A stretch of DNA of 8,303 nucleotides, from assembly GCF_938018145.1 (NCBI RefSeq), contig NZ_CALIII010000282.1, forward strand, positions 1 to 8,303, written 5' to 3'. A program made the translations under genes and the position numbers. Positions 5,799 to 8,303 of this stretch are shown in pieces. This stretch comes from an uncultured Campylobacter sp. (lineage in GTDB: Bacteria > Campylobacterota > Campylobacteria > Campylobacterales > Campylobacteraceae). The notes beneath the pieces were generated by a model. That model did not search any database. It was not told where the DNA came from and saw nothing but the letters and a program-made list of their open reading frames with translations. Position 1 is the first letter of the stretch. Each line of letters opens with the position of its first letter.

Positions 5799-6115
5799 TT
5801 ATTTTTTCTTTCTTTTGGATTTTGGAGTTTAAAATTTGACAGCGTGGCGCGGGAATAGGCGGAAAAATAGCTAGCCTTGTTTTGGCTTGACTTTGCTCGT
5901 TTCTTATTTGCGCTTTGGTTAAATTTGCTCGTAGCTTTGTCAAATTTGAGCAAATTTGGATTAGGTTTAAGAAAACCGTCCGCGCCGCAAAATTTGCTTT
6001 CAAATTTTAAATTTTCATCAAATTTAGCCTGCAAGCGCGTTAAATTTATACCGCCGAATTTGCCCAAAATACGAGCAACCGGCAAAGGAGCGCAGGCTAA
6101 ATTTGCTTTTTTCAT
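5795..6115 (-). CDS. Hypothetical 106-aa basic ORF between the reductase gene and pgsA
   Basis: I do not recognise this protein. It fits exactly between its neighbours: its ATG overlaps the reductase stop as ATGA, and its TGA overlaps the pgsA ATG as ATGA. Such double coupling suggests a real gene. The product is very basic (about 20 Lys, few acidic residues), rich in Asn and Ser, and carries several Lys-Phe dipeptides (GKFGG, AKFDE, LKFES, SKFCG, LKFDK, SKFNQ). Each of these comes from an in-frame AAATTT or AAATTC. No domain, clear signal peptide or membrane segment is seen. The stretch has about ten AAATTT hexamers, far above the already high window average, so it could instead be motif-rich spacer DNA that happens to stay open. 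No good Shine-Dalgarno is seen. Evidence for coding is moderate. Confidence 0.45.
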   Translation of the reverse strand: MKKANLACAPLPVARILGKFGGINLTRLQAKFDENLKFESKFCGADGFLKPNPNLLKFDKATSKFNQSANKKRAKSSQNKASYFSAYSRATLSNFKLQNPKERKNK

Positions 6116-6897
6116 TTAAATGTTGTACCGCCGTCGATGATGAAGGTGTGGCCCGTTACCCAGCTAGCTTTTGAGCTGCACAGAAACAAACATGCGCCGG
6201 CGATATCCGTAGGCTGCCCCATGCGATTTAGCGGGCTTAGCTCGGCTGTTTTGTCGCGAACTTCCTCGTAGTTTGTAAAAGCCCTAAGCGCGTCCGTCTC
6301 GATAGGACCGCCGCTAACGACGTTTACGCGGATATTTTTTTCGCCAAGCTCGGTCGCCGCGTAGCGCGCCATGGCTTCTACCGCAGCTTTTGCGGTGCCG
6401 TGGCCTGCGTAGTTTTCTATGTAAACTAGATTGCCCGTCGATGATAGCGAGATGATACTGCCGCCGCCCGTTTTTTCCATGCGTTTTGCGGCTTCTTGCG
6501 CGCCCACTACGAATGCGTTTACGGTCGCGGTGAAAATGTTATTGATACCGCGAGGGCGAAGTTTCATAAATTTCGTATATCCGCCTGCGACCGGACGACC
6601 CGAGATGATAGCGTTTGAGATGAAAAAATCTATGCGGTCAAAGTCTGCGTCGATCTCTAAAAATAGATCTTTGTAGGTCTCGGGCTCTAGTATATTTAGC
6701 GCGTAGGCTCTGGCTTTTATGCCGTACGTCGCCTCGAGCTCGGCGGCTTGGGTCTTGGCTAGCTCTTCGTTTGAGTTATATGTAAAGGCGATATTTACGC
6801 CCTTTGCGGCGAATTCCTCCACGATGGCGCGTCCGATACCGCGCGTTCCGCCGCTGATTACTAGAGTTTTGCCTTTAAATTCGTTTTCGCAGTTCAT
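6112..6897 (-). CDS. FabL-like enoyl-[acyl-carrier-protein] reductase (SDR family)
   Basis: This 261-aa cytoplasmic Rossmann-fold reductase has its nucleotide-binding motif GGTRGIG at residues 16-22. The catalytic pair is Tyr163 and Lys170, spaced Y-x6-K as in enoyl-ACP reductases, not Y-x3-K as in ketoacyl reductases (FabG). The stretch YIENYAGHGTAKAAVEAMAR plus SGGPIETDALRAF closely resembles Bacillus subtilis FabL as I remember it. The proposed reaction is NAD(P)H-dependent reduction of trans-2-enoyl-ACP in fatty acid elongation; FabL-type enzymes are often triclosan tolerant. The end VTGHTFIIDGGTTF is typical of SDR proteins. The ATG shares one base with the dapA stop (TAATG) and has AAAGGA upstream. 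It is probably the orthologue of C. jejuni Cj0807. A different SDR substrate remains possible. Confidence 0.88.
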   Translation of the reverse strand: MNCENEFKGKTLVISGGTRGIGRAIVEEFAAKGVNIAFTYNSNEELAKTQAAELEATYGIKARAYALNILEPETYKDLFLEIDADFDRIDFFISNAIISGRPVAGGYTKFMKLRPRGINNIFTATVNAFVVGAQEAAKRMEKTGGGSIISLSSTGNLVYIENYAGHGTAKAAVEAMARYAATELGEKNIRVNVVSGGPIETDALRAFTNYEEVRDKTAELSPLNRMGQPTDIAGACLFLCSSKASWVTGHTFIIDGGTTFK

Positions 6898-7793
6898 TAA
6901 AATCCTTTTATGTTATATTGCTTTATGGTTTGTTCGATTTTTTTGAGATTTTCGGCGCTCGGCTCGCAAAGCGGCAAGCGGTACTCGAGGCTTGATATGA
7001 GCCCGGCGATATACATAGCGGCCTTGACCGGGATCGGGTTGCTCTCGCAAAACATTATTTTATTGACCGCATACAGATCATCGTTTATGGCTTTTGCGCG
7101 CGCAAACTCGCCTTTTAGCGCAAAGTGGGTCAAATTTGAGATCTCATCCGGGAGCAAATTTGCCGTAACCGAGATCACGCCCTTGCCGCCGTTTGAGAGG
7201 ATAGGGTAGTTTATCGCGTCCTCGCCGCTGATGACGGATAGGCCGGGCTCGTGCGCGAGTAGATCGACGCAGCGCTCGATGCTGCCGGTGGCTTCTTTTA
7301 CGCCGTAGACGTTCTCGCACTCTTTAAATAGCCTAAAAACCGTGCACGGCTGGATATCTACGCCCACGCGGCCCGGGACGTTATAGAGTAGTACCGGGAT
7401 TTCGACGCTTGAGGCGATTGCTTTGTAGTGGCGATAGAGGCCTTCTTGCGTCGGTTTGTTGTAGTAGGGCGCAACCGAGAGGATACCGTCTGCGCCGTGA
7501 TCTTGCGCAAATTTTGCTAAACCTACCGCCTCGTGCGTGGCGTTACTGCCAGCACCCGCGAGTACTTTTACGCCGGTGTTTTTGCAGGTATTTACGGCGA
7601 TTTCGATGCAGATTCTATGCTCGTCGTGCGTTAGCGTCGCGCTCTCGCCCGTCGTGCCTACGGGTACGACCGCGTCGATGCCGTTTGCGATTTGTCTTTT
7701 GATTAACTTTTCATAACCGATTTCGTCTAGTTTGCCGTCTTTAAAAGGCGTGATCAGCGCCGTCATAGAGCCGATTATGACATTTTTATTCAT
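6897..7793 (-). CDS. dapA: 4-hydroxy-tetrahydrodipicolinate synthase DapA
   Basis: This 298-aa TIM-barrel enzyme condenses pyruvate and aspartate semialdehyde in the first committed step to diaminopimelate (peptidoglycan) and lysine. The motif GTTGE is at residues 46-50, the catalytic Tyr137 is in YNVPGR, and the Schiff-base Lys166 is in GVKEATGS. These positions equal the C. jejuni numbering. Residues of the C. jejuni lysine allosteric site (Ser51, His59, Asn84, Glu88, Tyr110) are also present, so lysine feedback inhibition is likely. The ATG lies 8 nt inside the end of the M16 peptidase gene and is preceded by AAGGA. The enoyl reductase gene follows with a 1-nt overlap. Confidence 0.97.
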   Translation of the reverse strand: MNKNVIIGSMTALITPFKDGKLDEIGYEKLIKRQIANGIDAVVPVGTTGESATLTHDEHRICIEIAVNTCKNTGVKVLAGAGSNATHEAVGLAKFAQDHGADGILSVAPYYNKPTQEGLYRHYKAIASSVEIPVLLYNVPGRVGVDIQPCTVFRLFKECENVYGVKEATGSIERCVDLLAHEPGLSVISGEDAINYPILSNGGKGVISVTANLLPDEISNLTHFALKGEFARAKAINDDLYAVNKIMFCESNPIPVKAAMYIAGLISSLEYRLPLCEPSAENLKKIEQTIKQYNIKGF

Positions 7794-8303
7794 CGTTTTC
7801 CTTTCGTAAGATAATGCTCGTGGAATTTTTAAGGCTTAGATAGGTCTTCATCGCTTTTTTAACCGCGCTTTTATCTAGGCTTTTGATCTCGCGCTCCAGC
7901 CTAAATAGCGCGTCCAGATCGCCGCGGACGATGTAGCTGCCGTACATCTGCGCTACCTTGCTAGCGCTGTCGAGGGAGTAGATCAGATCGCTGCTTAGGG
8001 TGTTTTTGATCTTTAGCATATCGTCGTCGCTTATTTTAGCTTTTTTGGCTTTTTCGATCAGCGCCAAAATTTCATCTCTCAGCGCCTCGCCGCTTACGCC
8101 TTGGTTGCAAACGGCAAAGACTATAAATAAATTCTCGTCCTTGGCGCTCATATCGTAGATGTTGATCTGATTGGCGAGCTTTTTCTCATCGACCAGTACG
8201 CGCTGCAAAAGTGAGCTCTTGCCGCCGCTAAGATATATATCCATCGCTTTGATCGCCGCGGCGTCAGGATGGTTAAACGGCGGAATTTTAAAAGCGACCG
8301 CCA
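7786..8303 (-). CDS. M16 family zinc peptidase-like protein, C-terminal part (cut by window edge)
   Basis: The gene runs off the right edge; 171 residues of its C-terminal domain are seen. The frame is open to the window end, so the internal ATG at 8244 is not the true start. The stretch [18 protein letters not shown] followed by [17 protein letters not shown] is the typical opening of the M16 C-terminal domain, which matches processing peptidases and PqqL/YmxG-type proteins. The catalytic HxxEH motif would be in the missing N-terminal half, so activity cannot be judged. It precedes dapA with an 8-nt overlap, as for the zinc-protease-like Cj0805 before dapA in C. jejuni. It is probably the first visible gene of the operon, not the first actual one. 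Confidence 0.88.
   Translation of the reverse strand, partial: AVAFKIPPFNHPDAAAIKAMDIYLSGGKSSLLQRVLVDEKKLANQINIYDMSAKDENLFIVFAVCNQGVSGEALRDEILALIEKAKKAKISDDDMLKIKNTLSSDLIYSLDSASKVAQMYGSYIVRGDLDALFRLEREIKSLDKSAVKKAMKTYLSLKNSTSIILRKENDE

Noticed and set aside
5722..6003. 93-aa minus-strand frame overlapping the pgsA start and the 106-aa ORF
   Set aside because: It runs into pgsA in the wrong frame and lacks both a ribosome binding site and coupling to a neighbour.
5877..6119. 80-aa plus-strand frame with a hydrophobic start, antisense to the 106-aa ORF
   Set aside because: It starts at TTG without a Shine-Dalgarno and ends at the reductase 3' end; it looks like the mirror of the AAATTT-rich DNA. 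The minus-strand ORF has the better junctions.
7409..7702. 97-aa plus-strand frame rich in Arg and Cys
   Set aside because: It is antisense to dapA; Arg/Cys richness is typical of an antisense shadow.
8186..8244. Internal ATG at 8244 as the start of a small 152-aa peptidase-like protein
   Set aside because: The frame is open to the window end and upstream codons continue the M16 domain ([10 protein letters not shown]), so this is an internal methionine.

Overview
The window looks like a chromosomal segment of an Epsilonproteobacterium, most likely a Campylobacter of the oral rectus/showae/curvus/concisus type. This is inferred from three things. OorB, OorC, PgsA, RseP, DapA and the rest read as Campylobacter-like. 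The order M16 peptidase - dapA - SDR reductase matches my memory of the C. jejuni Cj0805-Cj0807 cluster. The base composition is mixed (GC-rich codons next to very many AAATTT hexamers), unlike the very AT-rich C. jejuni. No mobile element, CRISPR array, tRNA or rRNA was seen.

Left part (1-1330, plus strand): the 3' end of oorB overlaps oorC by 4 nt (ATGA). These are the last two subunits of 2-oxoglutarate:acceptor oxidoreductase. A gap of 82 nt with a TATAAT promoter leads into a long-chain flavodoxin gene that ends in a strong intrinsic terminator. In Epsilonproteobacteria flavodoxin is the known electron carrier for 2-oxoacid oxidoreductases, so enzyme and acceptor lie side by side here. 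The flavodoxin has unusual residues in an FMN loop.

Middle (1278-1632): a 355-nt convergent intergenic region holds the terminator, a nested inverted repeat and many AAATTT motifs, but no gene I can support.

Right part (8303 down to 1633, minus strand): nine genes are packed head to tail. They are an M16 peptidase (cut by the window edge), dapA, a FabL-like enoyl-ACP reductase, a 106-aa hypothetical ORF, pgsA, an AI-2E-family permease, rseP, a YggS-type PLP protein and a 257-aa protein I do not recognise. The first eight are separated by 21 nt or less, or overlap, so they probably form one operon whose promoter lies beyond 8303. The last gene follows a 52-nt gap. The theme is envelope building and upkeep: diaminopimelate/lysine for peptidoglycan, fatty acid elongation, phosphatidylglycerol synthesis, and membrane proteolysis and transport.

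The most interesting signals are the roughly 20-fold excess of AAATTT (a form of the RAATTY motif that C. jejuni methylates for DNA discrimination), a small ORF built from this motif yet fitted by ATGA overlaps between two operon genes, two TTG starts that arise within the same motif context, the Y-x6-K enoyl reductase, and the atypical flavodoxin beside oorC.
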